Shown: in pieces, positions 7,957 to 17,215 of the stretch
How the letters are laid out: every line of letters starts with the position of its first letter
Numbering within the stretch: position 1 is the stretch's first letter
NCBI RefSeq assembly: GCF_000308055.1
Contig: NZ_CAGY01000001.1
Coordinates: 124,001-188,000 of the forward strand
Origin: Actinomyces sp. ph3
GTDB lineage: Bacteria; Actinomycetota; Actinomycetes; Actinomycetales; Actinomycetaceae
Direction of reading: 5' to 3'
Length of the DNA stretch: 64,000 nucleotides
Notes under the pieces: generated by a model
The model's input: the letters and a program-made list of their open reading frames with translations, nothing else
The model's database searches: none
What the model was told of the DNA's origin: nothing
Translations under genes and position numbers: made by a program

Positions 7957-8715
7957 TCAGCGACGAGACGAGAATTTGCGCTTAATACCGTTCTTCGTCA
8001 CCATGACCAGCTCTTCTACAAAGATCGCACCAGAGAGCTTCGATTCCCCAAGTTCTCGCTCGTCGAAGGTAATAGGAACTTCGACGATCGTCGCCCCCAT
8101 AGACTCAGCGAGAGTCGTCATTTCAACTTGGAAACCGAAACCAACCGTTGAAACCTTCTGGAGAATGCCAGTCTCACGCAGCCAAGAGGCTCGGTGAACA
8201 CGCAAGCCCGCCGTTGCATCTTTAATTCGAGTTCCCAACCAGAAATTGATATACGCGTTGCCTGCACGTGACAGTGCAACCCGCCAGGGTGCCCAGCCAT
8301 TCGTTTTTCCACCCGGAACCCACCGCGAACCGATGACCATATCAGGTTGATCAGGTCCAGCCATTCGTACAAGTAGTTTGGGCAGGTCTTCTGGACGGTG
8401 CGATGCATCTGCATCCATTTGGATGAGGAAATCGAAACCCATTTCGAGGGCTTGTCCGAGTCCCTCAACATATGCAGTTGCAAGACCGGACTTTGCAGGC
8501 CGCGTGTAAAGATGAAGGCGCGAATCAGTTTTCATGCGCTCTTGGACCCATTCTCCCGTTCCATCGGGAGAAGAGTCATCAACAATAAGAATGTTGAGCT
8601 CCGGGAGCACCTGATGAATGCGCGTGAGAAGACCTGGCAAAGACTCAACCTCGCAATAGGTGGGAATAACCGCCACCACTCCCCTGCCGGTTTCATACAT
8701 CATCGAGTCGGTCAT
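7957..8715 (-). CDS. ppm1: Polyprenol monophosphomannose synthase
   Basis: GT2-family enzyme transferring mannose from GDP-mannose to polyprenyl phosphate on the cytoplasmic side, the donor for lipoglycan and protein mannosylation. The protein is 252 aa. The dolichol-phosphate mannosyltransferase fold shows VIPTYCEVESLP, the nucleotide-binding LIVDDSSPDGTG, the metal-binding QMDADASH and the IGSRWVPGG segment. It has no C-terminal membrane domain. Its ATG overlaps the lnt stop (TGATG). In Mycobacterium tuberculosis the equivalent activities are fused in one protein; here they are separate. Confidence 0.93.
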   Translation of the reverse strand: MTDSMMYETGRGVVAVIPTYCEVESLPGLLTRIHQVLPELNILIVDDSSPDGTGEWVQERMKTDSRLHLYTRPAKSGLATAYVEGLGQALEMGFDFLIQMDADASHRPEDLPKLLVRMAGPDQPDMVIGSRWVPGGKTNGWAPWRVALSRAGNAYINFWLGTRIKDATAGLRVHRASWLRETGILQKVSTVGFGFQVEMTTLAESMGATIVEVPITFDERELGESKLSGAIFVEELVMVTKNGIKRKFSSRR

Positions 8716-10301
8716 CAGCGGCGCTTTCTATGTGAACGAGAAATGGTTTGAAATGCGAGTGCAACCAGAAGAATTCCAGTGAGCACCCAGCTAATTTTAG
8801 CGGAATACGGCGCAAAATGTGCTGCCCATGTCAATGAGCTTCGAAGAGGCAGGTCACCAGTGAGCGTTGCTGATTGCATCCGTCCGCTTTGAGAAAGAAG
8901 GCTTCCATTCGGCCTGACAAGGACGGAGTTTCCAGTCGTTGATGCTTGCACAGTCGAGCGAGCAAATTCGATCGCCCGAAATTGTGAAATCTGCGCCTGT
9001 TGTGCGCCCTCCGCACTGGTCCCAAAGTGATAGTTGTTGGAGGGGATCACAATGATTTGACCACCAGAATTCACGCCTTCGGCAAGGAGATCTTCATAAG
9101 CCACTTCGAAGCAGATTCCAAGTGCAAGAGGGACAGTGCGACCGTCTTCTAACTGAACATCGAAACGCGATGAATTATTGACCGCTTCAAGATCAATCCC
9201 TACTTGGGCCGCCTCGGTCGCAAGCCGCGAAACAAGTGATCGTGCCGGAATGTATTCCCCAAAAGGTACCGGAATCTGTTTGCCGTAATAGGATTCGCTC
9301 AGTCCAGTATCTGGGTACCAGACTCCCATGTAGTTGTATCGACGATCCTGATCTACACGTGTGATCCCGACAAGAATTGGCGCATCAATATCCTTTGCCG
9401 AGGTAGAAATAAGGTCCGCTATCAGCCGGTTATATTTGGGGTCGCGGTCAGTTGAAGACTCGCCCCAGACGACTAGGTCGACCTTCTCCCCCGTTTGTGC
9501 AAGCTCACTGGTCAATCGCGCATGGTTTCCAGTAACCTTCCCAATCTGAGAGTATGTCTCTAGGGCAGGAAGCTCAATATTTCCTTGGATTGCAGCAACC
9601 TTGATCGATCCTTCTTCTTGAGAGGCATGCAGAGGAAGTGCCATGGGAATAATGACTAAGGCACACGCAGACGCAAAGCACAAAGGTCGCGAATACCAAT
9701 GTCGATCCTCACGCGAAAAATCAAAACTTCGTCGTAGAAGCACTGCGCAGAAGACAACCACAGCGCTCACAAGTACTTCCCCACCCCAAGGAGCAAGACG
9801 CCCCAAAGGCGTCGCAACTTGAGGGTACGCCAAATTTCCCCATGGGAAGCCCGACCACGGAAAATGAGAACGAAGTTGTTCTATACCGACCCAAGAAACA
9901 GCAGTAACAAACGCTTGCCCCGCAGCGGAGTTCGCCCACGAAAGCCGCATAAGACCACTCTCAAGTGCGCCCCACACAGCGAAGAAGAATGCTTCCACAA
10001 AACTCAACGCAATCCATGGCAGCTTGCTACCGCCCGTCGCCTGAATAGTCCACGGAATAAGCAAAAGCCAGAAAGCCATCCCGCAAATCAGCATGTAGAC
10101 GAAGGCCCGCCAGGCACCGACGCGATCAACACGAGAAAGAAGCAATGCAAAGGACGGGATTATCACAAGAGGAAGTGAAATATCGGGAAAGGCTGCCCAC
10201 AGACCAATACCGGCAATTAAGCAAAGCACAAGGTCAATAGCGCTACCTTTAAACCCACGCTTTAGCCTTTTCTGAGTCGCTGTCTTTACTCCCCTTCCCA
10301 A
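8715..10301 (-). CDS. lnt: Apolipoprotein N-acyltransferase
   Basis: Integral membrane enzyme that N-acylates the lipid-modified cysteine of lipoproteins. The N-terminal half has about six to eight hydrophobic segments; the C-terminal nitrilase-like domain shows the Glu-Lys-Cys triad in VVWGESSTDRDP, YYGKQIPVPFGEY and ALGICFEVAYED. TTG at 10301 is chosen because GAGAGGAG lies 7 bp upstream and gives 528 aa, the usual length. The next ATG upstream (10412) would overlap helY by over 120 bp and add Cys-rich non-family residues. The start overlaps the helY stop by 16 bp, indicating one operon. Confidence 0.92.
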   Translation of the reverse strand: MGRGVKTATQKRLKRGFKGSAIDLVLCLIAGIGLWAAFPDISLPLVIIPSFALLLSRVDRVGAWRAFVYMLICGMAFWLLLIPWTIQATGGSKLPWIALSFVEAFFFAVWGALESGLMRLSWANSAAGQAFVTAVSWVGIEQLRSHFPWSGFPWGNLAYPQVATPLGRLAPWGGEVLVSAVVVFCAVLLRRSFDFSREDRHWYSRPLCFASACALVIIPMALPLHASQEEGSIKVAAIQGNIELPALETYSQIGKVTGNHARLTSELAQTGEKVDLVVWGESSTDRDPKYNRLIADLISTSAKDIDAPILVGITRVDQDRRYNYMGVWYPDTGLSESYYGKQIPVPFGEYIPARSLVSRLATEAAQVGIDLEAVNNSSRFDVQLEDGRTVPLALGICFEVAYEDLLAEGVNSGGQIIVIPSNNYHFGTSAEGAQQAQISQFRAIEFARSTVQASTTGNSVLVRPNGSLLSQSGRMQSATLTGDLPLRSSLTWAAHFAPYSAKISWVLTGILLVALAFQTISRSHRKRR

Positions 10302-13021
10302 GAGACAACTCCTCTCAGAATCAGTCTGCGCGCCTGACGAGCGACCGCTGAAGTTTCTGCAGACGCAACATGGGCAATTTGGTCGAGCAGATCTACTACC
10401 TGCCGAATCCAACGGACAAAGTCACCTGCGAGAAGAGGCGTCCCCCAGATGGCGGTCGTCAAAGTTGCCCCATTGGCCCATGCCATTACAGCCTGTGCAA
10501 GCCCCGGATCGAGTTCTGGGGATTGAGGAACCCCAACACTCTTCTCCACCGACATCACCGCCTGTGACAACGAAAGAGTTTCTTCCCACGCCTGCGCCAA
10601 CGCGCTTGACGCAGCAGTCCAGGGTTCAACCGCTGCTGATTCTTCGCCTCGAGATTGGTAGACACACGTCGAAACGATTGCAGCGAGTTCGGGAGCCGAA
10701 AGACGATCCCACACACCTCGTCTAAGGGCTTCAACAACGATCAGATCTCGATCGCCAAAAATACGACGCAGCAGCTGTCCGGAATCTGTTACGAGATCAT
10801 TTTTCAAGAACCCCATTCGATCGAGGACTTCGCACACTCGATCAAATTGTTGTGCAACCGAGTTCGTGCGTCCATCGATTCGTTTGAGAAGCTTCTCGTA
10901 CTCAGCATTTTTTCGCGCCCAGTTGTGACCGGCACGTGCATGTTCCTCGCGATGTGGACACGAGTGTACGGGATGCGACTTAATCGCCATGCGAAGCTGA
11001 GAAATCTCTGCATCTATCGGCAGCGAGTCAAGAGCTTTCTTGCCCCCTTTGTGCTCAGATCGAAGGGTCCGGATCCGCTGTGCCCATTCCTCACGTCCAC
11101 GATGACGGCGTAAGGCCTCGGAAGGAGGAACACGAAGGTGCGCAACGAGCTCAAATGCACCCGAGAGGTCATCTACGCTCAGAGTATGCAACCTAGCATC
11201 GGCGCCCAAAGTACGAAGCAACGGGCGAAGGCCAGCGGAATGCTGAAGCTCCAAAACCAGGTAACGATGCGCTTTCCGCTTAGTACCAATATCGAAAACC
11301 TGCCCGGGTTTCAGTGAACGGAAAACCTCCTGATCCTGTTCCTTTCGCTGGAGGCTACGCTCTCGTGAGGCTTCTTTCTCCAAACGCGCGAGCCGATCAC
11401 GCATGGAGAAATACTCTTGAGCGTTCCCGCGTGAACAATCGACTCCCTCTCCCAGGGAATCCAATTCACGCTCTAACGCGCGTGCGCTTTGGGCGAGATG
11501 GACAACCGAAGAATCGGCTTGGAATTGTGCAAACGAGGATTCCAGGACCTTGCGCGTCGCCTTACGTGTCGAATGCGCCAGAAGATTAACAACCATGTTG
11601 TAGGTCGGATGGAAAGCGCTAACCAGCGGGTATGTTCGTTTCGAGGCCAAAGCGGCAACTTCCTCGGGGGCGATATCCCGACGTCCGCTGACAACCACGT
11701 GCCCTTCAACATCGATACCGCGTCGTCCCGCACGGCCAGATAACTGCGTAAACTCACCCGCAGATAAGCGTACGTGTTCGACACCGTTCCATTTTTGGAG
11801 CGACTCAATCACCACCGAACGCGCAGGCATATTGATTCCCAGCGCAAGTGTTTCTGTCGCATAAACAAGACGAATAAGCCCCATTGAAAACAGCTTTTCA
11901 ACGGTTTCTTTCATCAGGGGCAGCAAACCGGCATGGTGAGCCGCGATGCCTCGTTCCAGAGCTTTAATCCAAGAGTCAATACCTAAAACTGCGTAATCCT
12001 CTGGAGGGATCATCGCCGTAGCTTCCTCTGCGATACGCCGGATTTGCTCTGCCTGAGATCGGTTCGTCAAAGTGACACCCGAGGCGATCACTTCGCGAAC
12101 AGCATCCTCACACCCAGCCCGCGAAAAGATAAAAACAATTGCGGGAAGCAGATTGGCACGATCAAGGGTAATGACAGTCGCTGGACGTGAACGGAAACGC
12201 CGTTGATGAGCGCGTCGACCTTGCGGAGAGCAGGCATAGAGCAGTTCTGGGTTCAAACGCTGAGATTGCCCAGAACCACGTCGTGATGGCGCGTAGACGT
12301 CGTAAAGTTCTCCATCGACAAGCATGTGTTGGAATAAAGGCACCGGTCGCGTCTCGGAGATAATGACATCGCAAGAACCCCGAACTTGGCCAATCCATTC
12401 TCCGAATTCTTCGGCATTCGACACTGTCGCAGAAAGAGCAATGACCTTTGTATGTTGAGGAAGATGGATCAGCACCTCTTCCCAGACAGGTCCACGAAAA
12501 CGGTCGGCTAGATAATGAACTTCATCCAGCACAACATGACTTAAGTTACTGAGGTCTGCTCCCATATAAATCATGTTGCGCAGGACCTCTGTCGTCATGA
12601 CGATGATGGGAGCATCTGGATTAATCGACGTATCCCCAGTCAATAGACCAACGCGCGCTTCGCCATAGCGCTTCTGAAAATCAGTAAACTTCTGGTTTGA
12701 TAACGCCTTAATCGGTGTTGTGTAGAAGGCGCGCGAACCCGTCGAAAGCGAAAGCGCGACGGCAAATTCGCCAACAACTGTCTTCCCAGCGCCGGTAGGT
12801 GCTGCAACCAGCACACTGTGGCCAGCTTCTAAAGCATCCATTGCTTCGATTTGGAAGTGATCAAGGGTGAAGCTCAAGCCCTCTACGTAGCGGCTTCTGA
12901 AAGATCGATCAATCTTTTGCTGCTGTCGAAACTGTGCCATTCCCTCTGCTGGCGACCAGGAAGATTCTTGTGGCTCGGCGGCCTCCATACTCGCGCGGCG
13001 TCTCTTTCGCTTTGGACTCAC
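10286..13021 (-). CDS. helY: DEVH-box RNA/DNA helicase HelY (Ski2/Mtr4-like)
   Basis: Superfamily 2 helicase of about 911 aa, probably acting on RNA. It shows Walker A APTGAGKT, the DEVH box in VVLDEVHYLADRFRG, SAT in IALSATVSNAEEF, the helicase C-terminal domain with QLSGRAGRRGIDVEG, and a DSHCT-like C-terminus. GTG at 13021 is chosen: it overlaps the pafC stop as GTGA and follows AGGAG; an upstream ATG at 13054 is less likely. In mycobacteria helY sits near pafBC with tatA-tatC between; here the tat genes are missing from that position. Confidence 0.93.
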   Translation of the reverse strand: MSPKRKRRRASMEAAEPQESSWSPAEGMAQFRQQQKIDRSFRSRYVEGLSFTLDHFQIEAMDALEAGHSVLVAAPTGAGKTVVGEFAVALSLSTGSRAFYTTPIKALSNQKFTDFQKRYGEARVGLLTGDTSINPDAPIIVMTTEVLRNMIYMGADLSNLSHVVLDEVHYLADRFRGPVWEEVLIHLPQHTKVIALSATVSNAEEFGEWIGQVRGSCDVIISETRPVPLFQHMLVDGELYDVYAPSRRGSGQSQRLNPELLYACSPQGRRAHQRRFRSRPATVITLDRANLLPAIVFIFSRAGCEDAVREVIASGVTLTNRSQAEQIRRIAEEATAMIPPEDYAVLGIDSWIKALERGIAAHHAGLLPLMKETVEKLFSMGLIRLVYATETLALGINMPARSVVIESLQKWNGVEHVRLSAGEFTQLSGRAGRRGIDVEGHVVVSGRRDIAPEEVAALASKRTYPLVSAFHPTYNMVVNLLAHSTRKATRKVLESSFAQFQADSSVVHLAQSARALERELDSLGEGVDCSRGNAQEYFSMRDRLARLEKEASRERSLQRKEQDQEVFRSLKPGQVFDIGTKRKAHRYLVLELQHSAGLRPLLRTLGADARLHTLSVDDLSGAFELVAHLRVPPSEALRRHRGREEWAQRIRTLRSEHKGGKKALDSLPIDAEISQLRMAIKSHPVHSCPHREEHARAGHNWARKNAEYEKLLKRIDGRTNSVAQQFDRVCEVLDRMGFLKNDLVTDSGQLLRRIFGDRDLIVVEALRRGVWDRLSAPELAAIVSTCVYQSRGEESAAVEPWTAASSALAQAWEETLSLSQAVMSVEKSVGVPQSPELDPGLAQAVMAWANGATLTTAIWGTPLLAGDFVRWIRQVVDLLDQIAHVASAETSAVARQARRLILRGVVSWEGE

Positions 13022-13992
13022 GCCTCGCTCCTGATCATCTTGGCCTCTTCCCAAATTTCCATCGCGCTCCGAGCGTACTCACTGACGCGCTGCATCCACT
13101 CCGACGGACATTCAATGATATCGGCCGAAATATCACACAGCAGCGCAAGGATCCATTCCTCGTTCCAAATAGGCAAGGAACATGTGATCATCTCTGCATC
13201 TTCAGAAATCACAGTAGATTCGAAGTCCTCGCATATCCATCGCGCATTTGAGGAGATCGTCAGCGTCAGCGTTGAAGGAGCAGGCTCAGAAGGAATTGAT
13301 ACCCTCGGGTGCTTCTCACCGATGACAAGATTATTCATCCGATCTACGCGATAGCTCCTGTGAGTTTCCCGAGTTGGATCCCATGCATCAAGAATCCATC
13401 CGGTGCTTAAGTGTTTGAGTCTAAGCGGATAGACACAGCGAGTATAAGATCCTTCAACACCGAGGTACTCAAAAGACACCTCGCGCAACTCATCGATCGC
13501 ATTACGCAGACCAATAACGTGTTGAGCGCTAATCTCTTGCTGTGTGTCGAGGGAATTTAAGCTTTCCTGCTCAAGGTGAATCACCTCAGAACTGTTTTGC
13601 GCTTCTCCCTCGTCTTGGCTTGCACGAGAAGCAAGTTTTGCAGCAGTACTCAGCAAAACCTCTTCCTCAGAGTCACTGAGGTAAGGCGCAAGAGCACGTA
13701 ACGCAACTAGGAGAGCCGCGGCCTCGGCAGGGGTGAGCTTAGGAAGAGAGGGGGTCTGACTTCCGCGAAGAACCACCACTCCCTCTGTCTCATACAGATC
13801 CCAATCCAGCCCGTAGGAACGATCAATCATCGAGTCGCCGATTTGCCCCATGTACTCTAAATCGCGGCGAACTTGGCGTGAACTTCGGCCGAAATGCTGA
13901 GCGATCTGACGAACATTGTGGCCAGGATTATCCATAATCCACGAGGCCATGGCGAGGATCCGTGCGACCTGAACTGGAGCTTCTTCAGGCAT
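13018..13992 (-). CDS. pafC: WYL-domain transcriptional regulator PafC
   Basis: Half of the PafBC heterodimer, which in mycobacteria activates the RecA-independent DNA-damage response. The protein is 324 aa with an N-terminal winged helix (ARILAMASWIMDNPGHNVRQ through GRSSRQVRRDLEYM, about residues 10-50), a WYL domain at about 170-235 (SFEYLGVEGSYTRCVYPLRL, GWILDAWDP) and a WCX-type C-terminal extension. It overlaps pafB by 8 bp and helY by 4 bp. Although named for pafA, the pair lies about 18 kb from pafA here. Confidence 0.9.
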   Translation of the reverse strand: MPEEAPVQVARILAMASWIMDNPGHNVRQIAQHFGRSSRQVRRDLEYMGQIGDSMIDRSYGLDWDLYETEGVVVLRGSQTPSLPKLTPAEAAALLVALRALAPYLSDSEEEVLLSTAAKLASRASQDEGEAQNSSEVIHLEQESLNSLDTQQEISAQHVIGLRNAIDELREVSFEYLGVEGSYTRCVYPLRLKHLSTGWILDAWDPTRETHRSYRVDRMNNLVIGEKHPRVSIPSEPAPSTLTLTISSNARWICEDFESTVISEDAEMITCSLPIWNEEWILALLCDISADIIECPSEWMQRVSEYARSAMEIWEEAKMIRSEA

Positions 13993-14902
13993 TTTGGCCT
14001 CCGTTCAGAGACAACGCACTCTGGAGTTTGTTCTGTAAATCCGAGGCAAACTCAGTCGGCCCGAGAGGGACAACATCGTGAGCATGAGACAAGATGAAAT
14101 GGGTCCAGAAACTGTAAGGAGCAACGTGGCCGCGGAAGCGTTGCCATTGGTCCGTGTCTGCCCCTGTAGCTTTATCGTCGCGCAGTGCGCTCTTCCACGC
14201 TTCACTGCCTACTCTGGCTAAGAAGCTCGGCTCAAGTGGACGTGAAATACCGATCGTTGGGCGGTCCGAGGGACGAGGGTAAGCATCGCCGGGCTCTCCA
14301 AGCACCTCGATCGGAGGCAGAATGCGCGAAAGCCTGAAGCTACGTTCATCGCCTCGGTCAAGGTCATAGCCTTGAAGATATATTGCTGAACCAGAAATGA
14401 GGAGATTCCATGGCTCCACAGCGCGATTATCGGTTCCCCTGGGACTTCTATATGCAAAGGAAACAACGCTCGCTGAAGTGATCGCTTGGAATAATGGAAG
14501 GACATGTTCAGCGCCCGAGAGATGAAAATCAATCGAAGACTTGCGATTTGCTATGGAAGATGCCCGCAACTTTGTCGAGGCAAGCTCAGTTGTTGACGGA
14601 TCATTCCATGCTGTCGAGGCTAAGTCGAGCAGCGAAAGTTCTTCGAGGGAGAGCTTAAGCAGCTCAGAATTTGACCGGCGTAAGCGGTAAACGAGCTCAT
14701 CGCCACGCGGTTGAACCTCAATGTCAACACCAATTTTTTTAAGCGTCTCTTTATCGCGAGTGAAAGCTGAATCGAACGCGGTGTCACTCAATTTTCGGTA
14801 ATGCGTCAACCTGCGAATCTGGGAACGCGAACGCCCGCGTTCTGCATACGTCAGTTCAAAGAGCAGGTCGAGGATACGCACACTGGTATCGTTGCTCTCC
14901 AC
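13985..14902 (-). CDS. pafB: WYL-domain transcriptional regulator PafB
   Basis: Partner of PafC in the ssDNA-responsive PafBC activator. About 305 aa: an N-terminal HTH with the basic YAERGRSRSQIRRL segment, a WYL domain (SVVSFAYRSPRG, PWNLLISGSAIYLQGYDLDRG) and a C-terminal extension. GTG at 14902 is chosen because GGAGGGGG lies 6 bp upstream; an ATG at 14923 is too close to that site. It heads the pafB-pafC-helY-lnt-ppm1 operon; the promoter should lie within 14903-15005 but no clear boxes were found. Confidence 0.88.
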   Translation of the reverse strand: MESNDTSVRILDLLFELTYAERGRSRSQIRRLTHYRKLSDTAFDSAFTRDKETLKKIGVDIEVQPRGDELVYRLRRSNSELLKLSLEELSLLDLASTAWNDPSTTELASTKLRASSIANRKSSIDFHLSGAEHVLPLFQAITSASVVSFAYRSPRGTDNRAVEPWNLLISGSAIYLQGYDLDRGDERSFRLSRILPPIEVLGEPGDAYPRPSDRPTIGISRPLEPSFLARVGSEAWKSALRDDKATGADTDQWQRFRGHVAPYSFWTHFILSHAHDVVPLGPTEFASDLQNKLQSALSLNGGQNA

Positions 14903-15005
14903 AATGCCCCCTCCTTGTGACAAAATCGATGCACGCTTTAGCCTAGTGCGCGAAAGACCTTGCAGCTACTAAACACACTGTTCACCAATACACGCGGAGA
15001 ACAAG

Positions 15006-15353
15006 ATGCGAATTCTTCTATCGGCAAGCGATTTTACGAATGCCACTAATTGGCTTGCTCGTTGCGCCCGCGATTTTTGTGGTGGTCGCCACTCTCACAA
15101 CATCGATCTCTATCTTGCCGGTAGCGATCCGCTGGAGCGCGATCTACGCAAACTAGCCACTCCCCTAGCAGCTCAGATTCATATTGATTTCATCCCGCAT
15201 AACGAGGTGATTGCATTGTTGGATCGCGCTGATATCTACATTCATTGCGCGTTGGTCGAAATTGAGGCCTTCTTCTGCAAACTCTTCGGAATTACCGAAG
15301 AAAGTGATTCCCTCAGCCCGAAAATCGGCAAGCTGAGGGAATCACTATCTTGA
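15006..15353 (+). pseudogene. Glycosyltransferase family 4 remnant
   Basis: Open frame of 115 codons whose middle resembles the central part of GT4 glycosyltransferases: IDLYLAGSDPLERDLRKL, then IDFIPHNEVIALLDRADIYIHCALVEIEA. The resemblance stops where a family member would continue into its conserved C-terminal nucleotide-sugar site, and the last 17 codons are encoded by a transcription-terminator hairpin. The N-terminal acceptor domain is also absent. A GGAG before the ATG might allow translation. I read it as a decayed fragment truncated on both sides; a small functional protein cannot be excluded. Confidence 0.45.
15304..15345 (-). terminator. Terminator of the ribXY operon
   Basis: A perfect 14-bp stem (15304-15317 with 15332-15345) encloses a small inner hairpin (CCGA/TCGG). 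On the minus strand it is followed by ACTTTCTTC, which fits termination of the ribX-ribY transcript ending at 15364. The hairpin lies inside the plus-strand glycosyltransferase remnant. Confidence 0.65.
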
Positions 15354-15363
15354 AGCCGCAAAA

Positions 15364-16359
15364 CTACGACTGCGGGATGTAATCGTTTGTCATCACTTGA
15401 TCAAGAGTGACTTCGTGCTCGAGAAGCCCCGAATTTGACGACATAAAGTTGATCATCTCTTGCCAGCGATTTTGATCTTGTTCCAATGAAACCTTCGAAT
15501 TCGCTCCCAAAATCAGTAGATTCGTCGCATTGAGAATCTGGGTGGCTGTGGAGCGCGTTTTATCATCAGTCAGGGTAGTGTCACGCTTCTCAGTGGCAGC
15601 AAATGCTTGATCTGGATGCTCGACCGCAGCTGTCATCCCCTGTTGTGTTGCGTGAAGAATTTTCTTCAGCTTTTCAGGATTTTCCTTCGCCCACTTCGAT
15701 GTCGTGACCAGAGATGCCGAAATCAAAGGAATGGTGCAATCACAGTCAACAACACGGGTATCGACGCCAGCAGCAGAAAGCTGAACAGCATCATTGTTTG
15801 CAAAGCCGACAACTGCATCAACGTCTTTATTATTCAATGCAGAAACTTGGGTATAACCAATGGATACAACACTGATGTCAGATGTCGTCATGTGGGCGCT
15901 GGCTAAGTAGGCTTGAAGGGCGAGCCATGAAGATCCGTATTCTCCTGGGATTCCTACTTTCTTCCCCTTCAAGTCACTAACGCTCTTGATTCCGGTATCG
16001 GCACGGGTCAAGATCACGTTGGGCTGCTCACGGTAGTATTGGCCCACCGAAATCACATCCATGCCCTGTGATCTGGCTTGAACTACTTCGTCGCCCGTCG
16101 CGAGGACAAGTTGTTCTTGTCCGCTCACAAGAGCGGTAAATACTCCTTCATCATTGCCATGATGGCGGATATCGACCTTTACTCCTTCCTTGGAGTAATC
16201 GCCATTATCCTCGGCAAGGTAGACACCGGAGAATTGAACATTTGGCACATAGGTCAAACCAATAACGGTCGTGTCAGATGATGACGAGGTGCTGGAACAA
16301 CCACTCATCACAAATCCTGCCGTAAGTAAACCGGCAATTCCACGAACAATAGGACGCAT
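15364..16359 (-). CDS. ribY: Riboflavin-type ABC transporter substrate-binding lipoprotein (NMT1/THI5-like)
   Basis: Extracytoplasmic solute-binding lipoprotein of about 331 aa. The signal peptide ends at the lipobox VMSGC, followed by a Ser-rich linker. The NMT1/THI5-like fold shows TYVPNVQFSGVYLAEDNGDY near the start and GKKVGIPGEYGSSWLALQAYL in the hinge region. ATG at 16359 follows GGAGAG and places the lipobox normally; an upstream ATG at 16398 overlaps ribX. It is 25 bp downstream of the permease and in the same FMN-riboswitch transcript, so riboflavin or a flavin precursor is the likely ligand. The family alone would also permit thiamine-precursor pyrimidines. Confidence 0.8.
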   Translation of the reverse strand: MRPIVRGIAGLLTAGFVMSGCSSTSSSSDTTVIGLTYVPNVQFSGVYLAEDNGDYSKEGVKVDIRHHGNDEGVFTALVSGQEQLVLATGDEVVQARSQGMDVISVGQYYREQPNVILTRADTGIKSVSDLKGKKVGIPGEYGSSWLALQAYLASAHMTTSDISVVSIGYTQVSALNNKDVDAVVGFANNDAVQLSAAGVDTRVVDCDCTIPLISASLVTTSKWAKENPEKLKKILHATQQGMTAAVEHPDQAFAATEKRDTTLTDDKTRSTATQILNATNLLILGANSKVSLEQDQNRWQEMINFMSSNSGLLEHEVTLDQVMTNDYIPQS

Positions 16360-16384
16360 AATGCTCTCCAATAGTATGTCGCAC

Positions 16385-17155
16385 CTAATCTGTTTCAACC
16401 ATCACGCGTGAGCGCTTTTCCCATGCGGACATGAGTGTGTAGATGACAACTGCCTGTATACACAGAAGAAGAATCACAACAAACATTCCTGCAGTATCGA
16501 CATTCGTGCGCATCTGAGAAAGGAGCATTCCCAGCCCCTTTCCTCCCATCACCATTTCCCCGACGACAGCACCTGTAATGGACAAAGTAAAGCCATTGCG
16601 AATGCCGGCAAGAATCGCTGGTGATGCAAGTGGAATTTCAATCTTCACCGCCATCGTGATCCCTGCTGCCCCGTCAAGCTGTGCCGCCTCGCATACTTGG
16701 CGGTCCAAGGAGCGTAAGCCAACCAGGGAGGAGATGAGAATAGGGAAGAAAGCAATCAATGCGCAAAGCATCGAAATTGGAATCAACCCGTAGCCGAACC
16801 AGAGGACCAAAAATGGTGCCAAGGCAACGGCGGGTAAAGCCTGCGAGGTCCCTAAAAGGGGTTCAATAGCCTCGGCGATGGTACGGAAACGGAAGATCAG
16901 GTAGCTCAATGGAAGTGCAACGCACACACCAATGAATCCACCGACTAGGGCCTCGACTCCAGTTCGCGCGAAAGCGAGCCAAAGCGAAGGCTGTTGAACA
17001 AGGGAGTATCCTCGGGCGAGGACGGCGTACGGCGAAGGAAGACGCCACGCTTGAATCCCGCTAAATGCGGTGATCGCCCACCAAAAAAAGACTAAGCAGA
17101 CGATGACAATAAGCGGGGCGATAACGGTGAAGCGGCGAGGTGCTCGACGGCTCAC
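16385..17155 (-). CDS. ribX: Riboflavin-type ABC transporter permease
   Basis: Integral membrane permease of 256 aa with about six transmembrane helices. It carries the cytoplasmic EAA loop that contacts the ATPase: EAAQLDGAAGITMAVKIEIPLASPAILAGIR. It belongs to the BPD-transport/SsuC-TauC group that pairs with NMT1-type binding proteins. GTG at 17155 follows AAGGA. It lies 60 bp downstream of an FMN riboswitch, matching the predicted RibXY flavin-uptake systems. No ATPase gene is present in the locus, so it may share one encoded elsewhere. Confidence 0.82.
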   Translation of the reverse strand: MSRRAPRRFTVIAPLIVIVCLVFFWWAITAFSGIQAWRLPSPYAVLARGYSLVQQPSLWLAFARTGVEALVGGFIGVCVALPLSYLIFRFRTIAEAIEPLLGTSQALPAVALAPFLVLWFGYGLIPISMLCALIAFFPILISSLVGLRSLDRQVCEAAQLDGAAGITMAVKIEIPLASPAILAGIRNGFTLSITGAVVGEMVMGGKGLGMLLSQMRTNVDTAGMFVVILLLCIQAVVIYTLMSAWEKRSRVMVETD

Positions 17156-17215
17156 GGTAATCCTTCCCGCACTTCGAGCTATGCAGCCGCTCAGCAGACA
17201 CTAGGCCCACTCAAC

